Shown here piece after piece: positions 38,201 to 50,848 of a DNA stretch of 64,000 nt (within the stretch, counting starts at the first letter, position 1; each line of letters begins with the position of its first letter). The position numbers and the translations under genes are program-made. Under the pieces are notes generated by a model. That model was not told where the DNA came from and did no database searches. It was given only the letters and a program-made list of their open reading frames with translations. This DNA is from Penelope pileata (taxonomy: Eukaryota > Chordata > Aves > Galliformes > Cracidae): NCBI GenBank assembly GCA_013396635.1, contig WBMW01005542.1, forward strand, positions 2,911,527 through 2,975,526, in the 5' to 3' direction.

Positions 38201-39971
38201 GATTCCTTCAAACAAGAGTTAATCAGACCCAGCAGACTGTTGGAGAGATGTAAGGATAAGATTGAGACATCAATTTATTTATTTTTTATGTCCAAAGCAG
38301 AACTCCGGAACATAAGAAGATGAACATTGTATCTCAGCTTCAAAGAGCAATGAAGTCTTTGGATCACAAAATCACGAATGCCCATATGGTCACAGGTGAG
38401 ATTTTATGAAAAGAGCAACTTTTACTTAAGAAATTAAAGGAGTATTTCCCTGTCCATTTAGGCAGGCAAACTGCCTCACCAAGGAGTCAAATGAACATCA
38501 GAGCAAGGGAAGCAGCAGAAGTGCAGGTTCAATCTGGGTGCAGTACCACCTCTTCAATGATGTCCCAGATCCACACAACACTCAGGAAATCTCACTTGCA
38601 GACTGATGGTTGCACGAGCAACCAGGCCTTCATCCTACTTCACCTTGAAACTCTGAGGCAAGGCTGTGGGGCACCAAAATCAACACAGTATCCACAGCAA
38701 GTTTAATTTAGACTCCATTATTTGCAGAGAAGTCTAGAGGCTGAGGGTGGGCAGGACAAAGCAGGGTAGGGATTGAGACTTGTCACGTGTCTGGTGTTTT
38801 CTACTTAGTGATGACAAGGGGAAGAGCAGCACGCACCCTGCTCTGCTCCAGAGTAAATCTTATTCTTCTGCTCTGAATCACTGTGCTGACAGGCAGTGTC
38901 TGTTTTAAGCCCTGCAGTCAAGGACCAAGCTGGATATCTTTCAGTTAAATACCATTACGAAGCAGCCCAAAGCAAAACTAATTTCTGCACTAGGCAGGAT
39001 GTGTAAAACTGCGACTCAAGTTTTCTTGCACTTGTCTTCTGCACCCTACTTTCTGACAAGTGACAAGGTTTTTAATATTATTATTGTCTAAAAAAATCCA
39101 AATTAACGCTCTCACATCTCTTAAAACAGATTAGCATAATTAAGAAGCCTCTGGTTAACTGTCTCCTTAATGATTAAAAAGAAAATGCATATGTTTTTTA
39201 ATGTTCTCAGAAAAACTGAAAAACTCATTTCACCATAGCAGGGGTGGGAGGGGAAGCATTGAAAAGAGCCTGAAATTTGGGAAAAATAACCTGATGAGAA
39301 TCAGGGAACAGCCACTCGGCAGAGCTATAGCTGGGTCTATATAGATAGTTCTGGGACCCATGGTAGTGCCTGGTTGAAACCAGATCAGCAGGTCATCCCT
39401 CAGGTTTGCTCTGAAAACTGTGTGTTACCTCCAGTCTTTGGGCTACTTGCCCATCCATGGCATCTGCTCCAGACCTGCTGCCCTATCCCCTATCTCCTCT
39501 ATATGAAGGTATAAACAGCCCCATGGCTTACTCTCACTCTTCCTACACTGAACAGAGGAAAAATGCTAAGGAATTTGAGAGCTGCAATAACACAAACTTG
39601 CCTATGGTACAAGTGAAAGGAGAAAGGGCCAAGGATAATTCTCTTGCTTAGTTAATTCCCTTATTTTTGAGTAATTAAATTTTCATGCAGCAGCTGAACT
39701 TCTTTTAACCCTGAGACTTCAGACCTACAGCTCTGGCAGAGTCTGAAGGCTTGGGTGCAAAGCTGGTCCAGCTGACAGTCCTGCATTTGTGATCCAAATC
39801 AACATGCCCTTTTCTAGCAAAGCTTAATTAAATGGAGACTGAGCAGTGGAATTTCTGCTGGATTCCCAACAGTGGAACAACACCAGAAGAGCATGTAACA
39901 GCATTGGCAGCAACTGTTTGCAGTGCTTTTTAATTATAAGTTTTGACTTTTGGATTCCCTCTGAGTGATTC

Positions 39972-39998
39972 AAAAAAAAAAAAAGAAAGAAAAAAAAA
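39972..39998. repeat. A-rich tract
   Basis: A13, GAAAG, A8 run in intron 1. Seen directly. Confidence 0.9.
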
Positions 39999-42900
39999 GG
40001 TGCATTTGAAATACTAAACAAAGTCCTTTTCCCAACTATAAGGGCTGTGAATAACATACATTTCTCCTTAAGAAAAGTGTTTGTATTTTCTCCCATCCAC
40101 ATTGGTTTGTATGACAAAGGAAACTGAAACTCTCTGAATTTTGAAGCCTGAACAGTATGATGAAGTAGAGAATAACATGATGAAGTAGAGTCAGGGATTT
40201 GACACCCTTGTTGGCTTTCAACAAACAGTTTTAGAATAAGCCTTCCTCCATAGCCTTCACAGATGAATGCAGCAAAAGAAAGCAGGGTGAGATTCTGTTT
40301 GTTTCTGCTCTCCCTTTGCTCAGGGCCTGGCTAACAAATCAGCCTGAAACAGCATCTGCAGCCCATCAAGGAACAGAGCGTGGCGAGAGGAGCCTGACAG
40401 AGATGGGGAAAAGAGCATTAAAGAAACCTGCAAAACACTTGCAATGGAAAAAAATAGGATGATTTGCATTATTTGCCTTCCCCTTAAACAGCCTGATAAT
40501 ATGTGGTGGTTGCTTCTTGCTGGGGAAAACCACGGTTGGAAATTTCATTGTTAAAGTGCTTTAAACATCCCAGTGAAAGTTTGTAGGGCAGCACGTGGCA
40601 ATTGTTTTCTTTGGTGTAAGTACCAGCCGAAGAGGCTCTTACTGCTTCTGGAGTGCTTCCTCAGCCATGGGAAACGAGGAGATAATCTCCCTCCGGCAGC
40701 TCCCTCTGGGACCAAACCACGCTTCCACCTTGCTGAGGACATCAAGTGGCTGCATCAAGCTCGCAGCAATGCAGGGTGAGCCGGAGCACTGAGGACTTCC
40801 TCCTTCAACAGAATGAGCTGAACCCTTAATTGTAGTGCTTCACATTCCACATATACGATAGAAGGCAGTGCAGAAAGACCTCACAACGACGTGCTTAATC
40901 CTTGGGATTTCTCATCACACCTGGTGGCTGCTGGCGGATCAGAGCACACGAAGGTCAGGTTTCCTAGCTGCACAAACCACCACCTGCACGGCCAGCCTGT
41001 GACAGACGGTGATATATTGGCACAGGACAGGAGGCCACCGATCTGTCTGAGGGAGCTGTCAGCATTTCAAACCTCAAGAAGAGAGCCGAGATGATTTACT
41101 ACCACAACCCATGAAATAAAACAACCTCTTGAGGTGAGTGTCTGGGCAGTCAGTAATAATAACCCTGAGCTTATTAAGAGACAGGCAAAGGAGGGAAAAG
41201 ACACAGAAATGAAATTGCCTTCCCTCTCAGGCTCAGCTTCCACATTTCAACAACCATACACAGTGACTACACGCAGCAGTCATGAGAAATACTGAGGTAT
41301 GGAGGAAGTACTTCTGAGCTTTCTTTGACTATCTCTACTCTAGCTCTTTTCTCCTTCTCTGATACAAAGGCAAACCTAGATTAATATTGTAGTTAATAAC
41401 GTCAACTAATGTTGAAAAATGTTTTTGCCTGTAAACAACGATATTGGAAATAAATAAATAAAGCAACCTTTAAGAATTGCCAAGAGAAATTTAAAAAAGG
41501 GTTGAACTGAAACAATTACATACACTTTAAATTAAGCAGACCAAATCCACATGTGGTGGCTTCTTATGTTCATTACTCCAGCAGACTCAAAATATTACAG
41601 AAATACTAGCTTGTCAGGAAATACTTCAGGTAACTAAGTGCATACTTCATCAGATTTTGCTACATCATTAAACACACCCTTGTCCCACGAGGCACAACAC
41701 AAGGCTGTGACAGAGGAGGCTGCCAGCGCACAGCCTCAGGCAGCATCAAGCAATCTGCATCCACGTTCATGCTAACAAGTGCTACCTCCACCCTTTGTGA
41801 CCATGCGTTCCCTCAGCTACTCTCCTGCCAACATCTGGGCACCTCCCACCTCCTGATGGCTCACAGGGCTGAAGGAGCTGAAAAATGCTCCCCTTGAAAG
41901 CAATTCGCCTCCTCTTTCCTGGGATGTTTCCAGGCTGATGAGAGGTGGCAGAGGTAGAAAACAAAGAGCTCCTCTCCAAAACCAAATGAAGAAGACAAAA
42001 AGGCCTTGGGAACACAGGAAGGGACAGAACCTCTGCCTGCAGACCTGAAACTGGGTTGATCCATGGAGACAGCTAGGAGTCAGTTTGCCTGGAGTGGTGG
42101 GAGGAAATGGTTTCTGATGCTTCCAAAAACATAAAATGTGAAAATGAGGGTGCACTGAAGAAGCTAACTCTTAGGAAAACGAAGGTTGGCGGCAGCACAT
42201 GACCCAGAGTTACCCGTTGCCTGCTCCAAAGCCTCAGCTCTACAAGTAAATGAAAGCACAGAAAACCACAGCAGAAAACTGCCAAGTTAAAAAATAGCAA
42301 TCCTCACACAACTACCCCAAGAAATACTGGAGCAGGGCTGGGATGCTCTGCAAGCAAAGTTGTAACCCCATCGTGATGTGCAGGCTGGTGTTCCCATGGC
42401 AAGAGACACGTGTCTCTGCCTTTCCCAGCAGTTCTGCAAGCACTGCCAGCCCCAGGACCCTAATTCCCAAACACGCACTAACCCTTGGCTCTACACTCTT
42501 GCCTCCACAACAGATCCCAACTCTGGTCCCCAGCACCACCATCACCCATCAGGCAGGGGTGCCATTTCTCCTGGGACCCCAGCAGAGGAATTCACAGCTT
42601 TCCTCCCCTCTGAAGCTGAGAAGTGCCTCCTGCTGCTTGGACATCCAGCCAGCAGCACACACAGAATCCAGAGGGAAATGTTTTGGGGACCTTCCCTGAG
42701 TTATGACCTGCTACTGGGCGCTCTCAAAGAAAGGAGAGCACTTACTTGCAAGCCATTTTATGCACAATTTATACCAATACTTTGCATCATAAAAAAGTGG
42801 TTTGCTTCTTCTGCAGTGAAAAACAAGAATGCTGAGTACCCTGCCATGCCTCCTACTTTGTGAAGCAAAAAGCAAGGAAGAGGTAAAGGATTTAATCAGC

Positions 42901-43226
42901 CTCCAATTCATTTTTATTGTTAGCAGATGCTTCAACTTGCTAGTTTTTGGGGGCCGCTTCAGTCTCTGTTTTGCAGTTGCCCAGATATCAAATTGTCAGC
43001 ACTGACAACATCAGAAACACCAACAGCAAACACCAGAGATGCTCCAGCACAGATCAGCACAGCCTCTGCACTGCTGCTGCTTGGAGGGGTCAGCTAGGGG
43101 TGCGCAGGGTGAAGAAGGAGCAGGTAATGGCAAATGGGTACTGCAAGGGGCTCTTCAGGGGACTGTGAGGGAAGGCTGAAATTACTTCCCAATTCTCCCT
43201 CATAATGCTGCAGGGCTGGCACTTAC

Positions 43227-43319
43227 CTTGTGCTTGCTGTACCAGGGGCCAGAGAGGGCCTGTTCCAGGGCGCCCACTCCAATACGGGAAGGATGCCCAT
43301 GTCCCCCTGGCCACGCCAT
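43227..43319 (-). CDS. NIPAL2: NIPAL2 candidate first coding exon
   Basis: Translating on the minus strand from the ATG at 43319-43317 gives 31 codons ending ALSGPWYSKHK, followed directly by a consensus GTAAGT donor at 43226-43221. This end resembles the human NIPAL2 segment SLSGDWYRRNQ, which sits just before the first membrane segment. The exon ends in phase 0, as the next exon (27744-27812) requires. The 3' boundary is well supported; the 5' boundary is not. The residues before ALSG (MAWPGGHGHPSR...) do not resemble the human N-terminus, and the frame stays open upstream to an ATG at 43442. Possible acceptors also exist (a CAG ahead of the CCACCTG block, and CCAG before GGGGACATG), so this could be an internal exon with the true start further right. 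The surroundings are moderately GC-rich but not a clear CpG island. Confidence 0.55.
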
Positions 43320-46300
43320 GTGCAGCCACGCCAGCAGGGACAGGTGGCTGGCAGGCGAGGTGAGGCAAGCAGGGGACGTGGCACTCACTTCCTGGTGTGG
43401 ACAGGGCTGTGTGGGTAGGTCACCCCACACCCAGGGGTGCACAGAGCAGCACAGTGCAGCCAGCAGACCCTCAGCTGGGAAAGAGACACATCAAGGGGTA
43501 CAGGAGAGGAAGGGGGCTTTGTCAGCAGGTGTTGCTGCTCCTTCCCAGGGCATTCAGGTGCCTTTTTTTCCCCTTTCTGACTTCCCCAGTGCCCCACCCT
43601 GCTCTGTAAAGGCAGCCTGGGAATTTAACTCCTTCAAATCAATGGCTAAATCATAGCCAAAAGGTTCACTCCTCACCACTAGGTTACAAGGGTTGTTGTT
43701 CCCATATTCATATAGTCACTTGCATACATTCTTATTTCTGTCATGAATTCCTTCCCTGTAAATAGGTATATCGAATAGCTCCTTTGCAGAGATTTCAGGC
43801 AACGAGTTTGTTTCCAGCCTGTGGCTTTATCCATTCATTCTGTTAGTTTTGATTTAATCACTAAAGCTCTCCTGGGGAAAACAACTAAATAAGCTCCTTA
43901 AAAGGGAGTCCAGCAGCAAGTAAGGTAGGAGCTTGGTGGAGTTGCACTAAGGGACAGAAAAGGGCTTCTGCAGGAGTACAGAAAGCAAAAATAAAGCTAC
44001 TACAACTTCAGGCTCCAGACAGGACAACTGCTTGTTACTTTAGAGAGCTCATAACATACCCTGCCATGGAAGTATTGAGATGTTGGTCAGCTGGGCTTGA
44101 AAATGTCCAAAGTGACAATTTCTGTGACAGACGATGCTCAGCAAGCAGTCATTGTACCACCTGCTGCAGCAGAGATTTCTCCTGCTCTTAGATGGAAGAA
44201 ATAGAGTTGATTCTCAGTTGCAGTGGGACTGGTGGTCCCCCCACCAGCAAGAAGTGTGCGGAGAGGAGAGAACAAGCCAGCATGTAGGAGAGCAGGCTGG
44301 GGAGCGAGCTTCCAGCAGACAAGGAGATGGATACGCAGCATCAAACTTGACTGCAGAGAGACAAATTAGGATGCAGCCCCCAGTATGATTAACTTATTTG
44401 AAAATGGAGGGAACATGTGATTACAGGAAAGAAACTGAAGTTAAATCAATATTCTCCTGCTTTACTACATTGACACTGCCCACATTAGCCACAGGTATGG
44501 TACCTGAATCCAACCAGAGGTGAACTGTGGCATGGGAGAGGCAGAAGTGGCAAGGTAGTGCTGCAGCTAGATGAGGATATAACACCCCAAAATAGGAGAC
44601 CTTGCTACATAACAAGAAATATTTTGTTCATGTGTCTGGTCTAACTTGAAATACCAGTTTCTGTGATTACAGCTCCAGCCAGTCCTTTGTAAATAGTGGA
44701 GCTAGCTGCAGCCCTGAGTATGTAGGTACACTGAAAAAAAAAATAAACACACCTCCAATATCTCACGGCTATGTAAATTGCTGCAGACTGCTTTTACAGT
44801 GTTGTATAATTGTTCTCTGGAGTCTAAGATTACGTTTAAAAAGGTTTCTAGGCAATTTGGGTTATGGTTGCAAAAAACCCCTTCCACTTTAAAGTGGAAC
44901 TGGAGTGTAAACTGCCGCAGCGATATTTGCCCCGTCCAGAGAGAGCTGGAACAATAGCTCAGAGGGAAGTGTGAATGGACTCATTCTTCTAACTGGGGCG
45001 CTAAACTGGAAATCTGTTGACAATTTAAGTGTCAACATCAACTACTTCAAGGAGGATCATTTTTGCAGAAACACCAGGCTAATGTTCTTATTTGTCATCC
45101 TCAATTTGCAGTTGTTGGATGGCAGATCCTGGGGCAAGGAGGAAAAGCAGTAACTGGTTGTCAAAGATTGCTGGGTGGAGGAAAGTTCTCCCATTCTTCC
45201 ATCATCCACAGTCATCTCTGCTCCAGCTCAAAATGGGGAGAAAAGAGGTCAGTGCTCCCCCAGGCCAGGTTCCAAAACTATCTCTGATGGCCAAAAGTCA
45301 CAGCGGTCCCCACCAGACTGGCAGTGACCTATGCAGCACGGTCTGCTGTTGCCAAAAATTCACAAACTGATAAGAGATTGAAATGGAGGATAGTTCTTGT
45401 TGTTTTGCTTCATTCTCATCTGTTCCCTGCCTAAAACACAAATGTGACTGTGGTTTTCTCATGCTTAAGAAAGCTATTGGAACAGGTTTTCTGTAACTCT
45501 GTCTACGTGGAGCCCTTGTTGAATTGCTTTTGAAATTGATCTAGCAGTGATGGACCGCTGTTCTGCACTGGATCCAGACCTGCTCACTCTGTCTAAGCAC
45601 TCCAGGGGCCCTTATGGCATGCTGTACTGATTAAAATCTCAGATTGTCTCACGTGTACAAGAGCTCCAAGTTACTCAGGTGAATTTAACCTTTCTTTAGG
45701 TTTGAAGCCAGCCCTAATAGGGAAGAAAACAGCATTTTAGAAACTATTTCTGCTCAGTTACTGCCTTCCATTATTAAAGCCAACTCAGTACGTGCACGTC
45801 CCTGTACGTGTGCATTGCAGATTTCAGGCTGCAAGTGGTACTGAAGTGATGGGCATAAAGGTACTAAAGCCCTTGGGACTGAAGCCCAAAATATTCTGAG
45901 GACATGTTCCATGGGGAGGAAGCATAAGATGGGATCTGCAGGATGTTTTGACTGAGAGCAGTGTTTCCAGCCTTCAGTGGAGCTGAAGATGGAGTAGATG
46001 CTGCCTGAGTTGGTAATGTTGCTAGAAAACCTCAAGGATATTAAAACTGAGTCATGAGCAAGATGACAATCTTTGACACCTGTTGCCCGTCATTTTGGGG
46101 TAGGAGAGAAAGAGTTGCACAGCCCGGGAAATTGCGGGATTTAATTGCATTACTTCCATTATTTATATGCTGTATTTCTATCCGATATTCCTTGGCCAAG
46201 CATGGGTCTCTGTTAACAGAAGATGATGTTTCTCTGTTGGGTCACAAGATTCTGTAGACTGCACTTTGTTGTCCTCAGGCCCAAGTTGTCTGGGAGGATG

Positions 46301-46826
46301 CTTGATCCTTGTGTGAATTCTGGTTTGTGTGATAGAGGGATAACATAAACCAACATTGTGCTGTTCTTTGTATGCAGTTTCCTAGCTCTAGTTGCTTCAG
46401 GCTCCTGAAGTTTTCCATGTATAGCTTGAACTGACACTAGGGTCACTTCATTTCAGGCATTCCATGCATTTGGTTGTCTGAAGCCTTTCATGTTTGAGAA
46501 GAGCCCGAAGCCTAACAGCTTGTATTTTGGTTGGTGTGTAGCTACAGCTTTTGCAAGAATTAGAAGATAGGATGGCAGAATGATGCCTGAGCAAGAGCCT
46601 AAGAACCCACTCCACTGCCAGTAAAAAAATCAAATGTGAGGGATGCCTTAGTTCCTACAATTAAAAGTTCTCCTTTTTAAATCACATTTGTACTCAGTGG
46701 GCTCTTTTTTTTTGCTGCTGGTGTGATTTTGATAGTAGCTGGAACAGCCCAGCACTACACCATGGCTGCTTTGAAACACCTTAGGAAGTAAGTTTTGTTC
46801 GCCTATGTCCCATCACTTCTGAGAGT

Positions 46827-47219
46827 TTACATTTTGTCACTGTAGATGAGCCACTTTTTTAGATGAGGAGAATACGCATCCTTGACTGTTGTGTTTTGGT
46901 CAGTTACAAAGACTCCTTGTGCCAGAAGGTGGTAGAGGTAATGGTTAGTTTCCCTGTCAAATAAGAAAGCAGCCTTTCCTCCAGGGTATATCAGTGTTCC
47001 CACCACCATCTGCTCTTCACTGTGAGGATGGAGACGTGGTGATGGAAAGCTCACTTCTGGGACGAATGGTCTCAGCTGGGTAATACAGGAGAAAGTGAAG
47101 ACCTTGGCTTTGACCTGCTGCTTAGAGGACATGGCTGCTAGTGTCATATTTGTGCTAAAAGCACAAAGCTTGTGCAGATATGTTTCTGAGTTGTCTGCCA
47201 GCAGGTGTATTGTGTAGTG
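46827..47219 (-). pseudogene. Unidentified protein-like open stretch, probable decayed coding relic
   Basis: The minus-strand frame ending at the stop at 46829-46827 stays open for about 130 codons, up to an in-frame TAA at about 47222. It carries an internal ATG at 47147. The translation has an ordinary soluble-protein composition rather than low complexity: HLLADNSETYLHK, VGTLIYPGGKAAFLFDRETN and KKWLIYSDKM are typical stretches. Upstream (47225-47500) other minus frames give shorter protein-like runs separated by stops, as expected from a frameshifted retrocopy or worn gene. There is no splice-site pattern I could follow and I could not name the family. Chance openness in moderately AT-rich DNA is the alternative. 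Confidence 0.35.
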
Positions 47220-50200
47220 TTAGCACAGGACAACTTGTGTAGGATTTGCGCAGACAGTCCACTGGTTTTTACAAGAAGCTTTCATCTCCCTTCCCCCAGA
47301 ACCTTTATAAGTCCATGGTGCGAGTGTGTCCTACTCCATATGCTATTAATTACTGGAAGTTACTTTCCATCTTGAAGTCTACAGATGTATGAAAAACAGG
47401 AGTCCTGGAATCAAGATGTACATTACAGACCTTGGAGAAGGCTTTCTGGATGATGGATCAGTGAGAGATTTGTAGACTTTGGACATTTTCATTTTTGCCT
47501 TTTAGACCCTACCAATTTAGGCTTAATTCTGATCCTTTCAAAATCAATGGCAAAGTTCCCACTGACTTCAAAAGAGACGGCCTCAGCTCTCAAATACTTT
47601 AAAGAACAATTTTAAACAAACAAACCTAAGATGGATAAGAATTGCATTTTCTCTCTGTATTAGGCATGCAACTTATTTTCTCCAAATGTAAACGTTACCT
47701 GGAGAGCTAAGCAGTGATGTGTTTTTTATTATCTCTTTAGGAGGCTACAGTACCCAAAGTATACGCCATACATACTTGCTCATTTAGGAGCCAAACATAG
47801 CTATGTAAAGTGAGCAGCTTGTTTACAGTAGGCCCTTATGGCTTGCTATCAAATTAGTGGCAAATCAGGACTACAGTAAACAGAGGTCAAAGATCAAACC
47901 CACAATTTCACATAAAATTCCAGACCATGTACACAAAATTTAAAATGCAAAATCTTCAAATCACAAGACCATCAACTGCTCTTAAAACTAATCAAAAGCA
48001 GGACAGAGACTTGAGGAAATGAAATTTAAACATGATTTTAATCCAAATTTTAATGGAACAGCTACATCATGGATATTTTTTAAACCATGACAGCTGACTC
48101 CATGCCACTTATTCTCACTTGCCATGAAACTGGGTTTTGGTATATCTCACTCACTCTTCGTAGATGTTGTTTTGTTTCTATTTCTCCAATTTGAAAAAAA
48201 GATAAAATAAATTACATGAAAAGTATCGCCACTTAACAATTTACAGCGTCTCTGCTCTTGCTCATGCCCGTGGTAGTTTTGCTTTACTTATTTTTAGTGT
48301 ACAGAATCTCCATGTTCAGAATGAGAAAAGACAAGCTGCCATTTGCTCCATTTTGTGCTGGAATTACAGTTTGAAGGCAAGGAAGTGGTTGGTGCTCCCT
48401 TCCTTACCTGGCGGACAGCACCTATGTAAATGCCACACAAGAGATCCAGGACCATGGCAGTACTATAGCTGTGCTTGGGACTGATTTCCTGACCCGAAAC
48501 TGTCTGGGAAGAGCCCTCAGTTTCCTGACCCAACTGAAGGAAAATGAGAATGCAGACTCCTTCAAGCTGAAACTTATTTGTTTAATGAAGATTTGGTTAC
48601 TGAAAGCCACCAGATGTCAGCATACACTATATGATTGAAAGCAAATATCTAAGACCTCTTAGAAATGAGTGACGATAAAACTTTAGCCTTCTATCTCAAG
48701 GAAATGGTGTACCAGGTCAGCTTTGTGGAGGGGAAAGCAATGGCTGGGATATGCTGGAAGAAGTCCTCTGGGAAGTTTTGCCTGAACATCTGTTCAATTC
48801 TTCCTTCCTCTGGGGTGCTACCCACCCCACCACAGCACGGTGCTGACCCTGCCTTTCCTCATCTCTTCTCACTATCTGCAGGCCTGCAAGGAACCTGGAC
48901 CAGGACCAGTCCCCCATCTACACCTCCTCCCAGGGCTTTTTAGCACAGCTCCAAAAATTTTCATTTTTGTCAGATCCAGAGCATGGGAGGGAACTTGCTG
49001 TGGATCCAGAGAACCTTTTCATGCCATGGTGAAGACACACCTCAACCCCAAATACTGCAGCAGTGTCTGCTCTGGCTGTGTAGGAACCCAGGAGCCAGTG
49101 AGGAGGTGGGAATGGAGAAAGACTAGTGATGGCTTAGGGAGAGATTATGAGTATCAGGAAAACTGTGTTGTGATTTTTTCTTTACTGACAGACACTTTCC
49201 CACTCTGGTAAATACCAGTAAGCCAAAGCCGTGATCTGCATCATCCTGCTTAATGCCTGGGCAGATCAAGTGATACCAGTTTCAGACTCTAATTTGTGTA
49301 TATGAGGTCTCTATTTTCTCTTTCTGAAATCACTGACAAACCTCTTCAGAGTAAGAGCAAACCTTTGAGAGACTTCAGTTAGGTTTGTTCCCTGTCCTTT
49401 TCTTGCCTGTTTCATGGCAAGACCTGTAATAAAACCAAATGCGCCCAGCCTACATCCTGATGACTTGACAATTTGAATTTTGATACATTTTCTTAATGAA
49501 GAGGTGAAGACACTAATTCTGCTACCTTAGATTTTGACCTCTGTCTGCCATTGACTACACGTGTGGTCAGAGAGCATTGATCTATGAGAAAGAATGAGCC
49601 CAACTAACATAGCCAGAGCCCCAGGGGCAGCTGGGGAAGGTAACATTCCTCCGGAGCTGGGAGTCAAAACGCCCTACAGCTGAGCTTCCCAGGACATGGC
49701 CTGTCTTTCCCTTTCGGAGACTTAAGTTCTGAGGATTTAGAGAAACGTTTGGCTGACTTTCTAGGGTACAGCAGCTTTAGCTGAAGGTCCAATACAAAAA
49801 CTCCAAGAGCACTTCGCTTGTGTGGCTGCTGTGCTGTAGCAGATAAATCCTGCTGCAGGATTTTTTAGCTGCACATGCTGTTGTCACCACACGCTGCCAC
49901 AGCAGGTCTGATGCTCTGGGGCAGCTTCAGAAGTCACACATTCATAGGGAAGACACAGAAAGCATGGTGCTTCTGGACACTATCAGCACCATTGCCTGTG
50001 TGCTGCTCAACTGCCTTGCTGCTGCTCAGCTGGGCTGGTGCATCCCAGGAGCATCAGATGTCCCTACCAGAGGCACGTGTCTGCAGACCATCTGTACAGC
50101 AAGCTACGTGCACGTGTGCATACTTTTGCATCGTGGATACTCAAGCAATCCAAAGGCAAAAGATCTTTCAGTCTCACAGCCTGAGCTAGAGCAATCTGAG

Positions 50201-50837
50201 GATGGCTCTGCCTCAGTTAAGTCTCACCTGAAGAAGGACACATCCTGGCTATGCCTCATATTAGTGGCTTCACAGCAAGGCTAGAGGACGTGTAGTCATA
50301 AGATTGCCTGGGATTATCCGAGTGACTCTTTAATCAGGCTCTAGCTACGGCCTGGGGACACCTCCCTACTTCAAGGGTATCAGGCAGGCACCTTGCTTCA
50401 AATCAGAACATCCTTAAGCATATTTTGGGTGCCAATGTGCCTTTGAAGATCTGACCTGTGCCTTGGTAACTTTATTCTACTGAACAGACCATTGAGTTCC
50501 GAGGAAGGAAACTGCATATTATAAAATCTGTATTCCAAAACCGCAGTGAAACCAGCCCTGGAGCCAGACACTTTAAGTATTATAGCCTTAACAACGCTTA
50601 CATATGGTGGCAGTGAACTGAGACAGAGTATGATAAGGTCTGATCTGGATTGGATCTATCTGGGAAAAAAAAAGTGATTTGAAAATAAAAATTATAGTAT
50701 TTTGGTAAATCCATAAAATCCCTTCAATATTAAAGATAAAAACTAAAATAACCTGAGGCAACCTCCAGGAGAACTGGACTGAGAAAGCACTGGTTTCTTC
50801 CCTCCAATAAATAAATTGTTAACATGAATATCACATA

Positions 50838-50848
50838 TGTGTGTGTGA
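50838..50848. repeat. Short TG microsatellite
   Basis: About five TG units in an otherwise unremarkable intergenic stretch. Seen directly. Confidence 0.8.

Larger units (their letters stand above)
27813..43226 (-). other. NIPAL2: NIPAL2 intron 1 (if the candidate first exon is right)
   Basis: A 15.4-kb stretch between the candidate first exon and the first membrane-segment exon. It holds A-rich runs at 28161-28194, 32190-32219 and 39972-39998, a GC-rich patch at about 30770-31090, a probable worn CR1 tail near 31265-31360, a 13-bp tandem duplication at 31861-31886 and a spaced 14-bp repeat near 40160-40190. No coding segment was recognised in either strand. If the true first exon lies elsewhere, the boundaries change. 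Confidence 0.6.
1052..43319 (-). other. NIPAL2: NIPAL2 gene body (partial; 3' end lies off the left edge)
   Basis: Span of eight exons, one of them a candidate, that join with consistent splice phases into one NIPA-family membrane protein (835 coding bases seen). NIPA-family proteins are multi-pass transporters, several of which carry Mg2+; the substrate of NIPAL2 itself is poorly established. NIPAL2 is preferred over NIPAL1, 3 and 4 because blocks such as KMQLTYPVFYIM, SCVFQVKFLNQA and NYLVSWPFLVYVILE agree best with my recollection of human NIPAL2. The human protein is about 370-380 residues, so roughly a quarter, including the last membrane segments and the hydrophilic tail, lies left of base 1. 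The gene runs right to left. No polyadenylation site or CpG-island promoter can be placed in this window. Confidence 0.9.

Noticed and set aside
42378..42863. Plus-strand 161-codon ORF just left of the candidate first exon
   Set aside because: Opposite strand to NIPAL2, overlapping another open frame (42343-42699), with compositional bias (S, P, H) and no family match.
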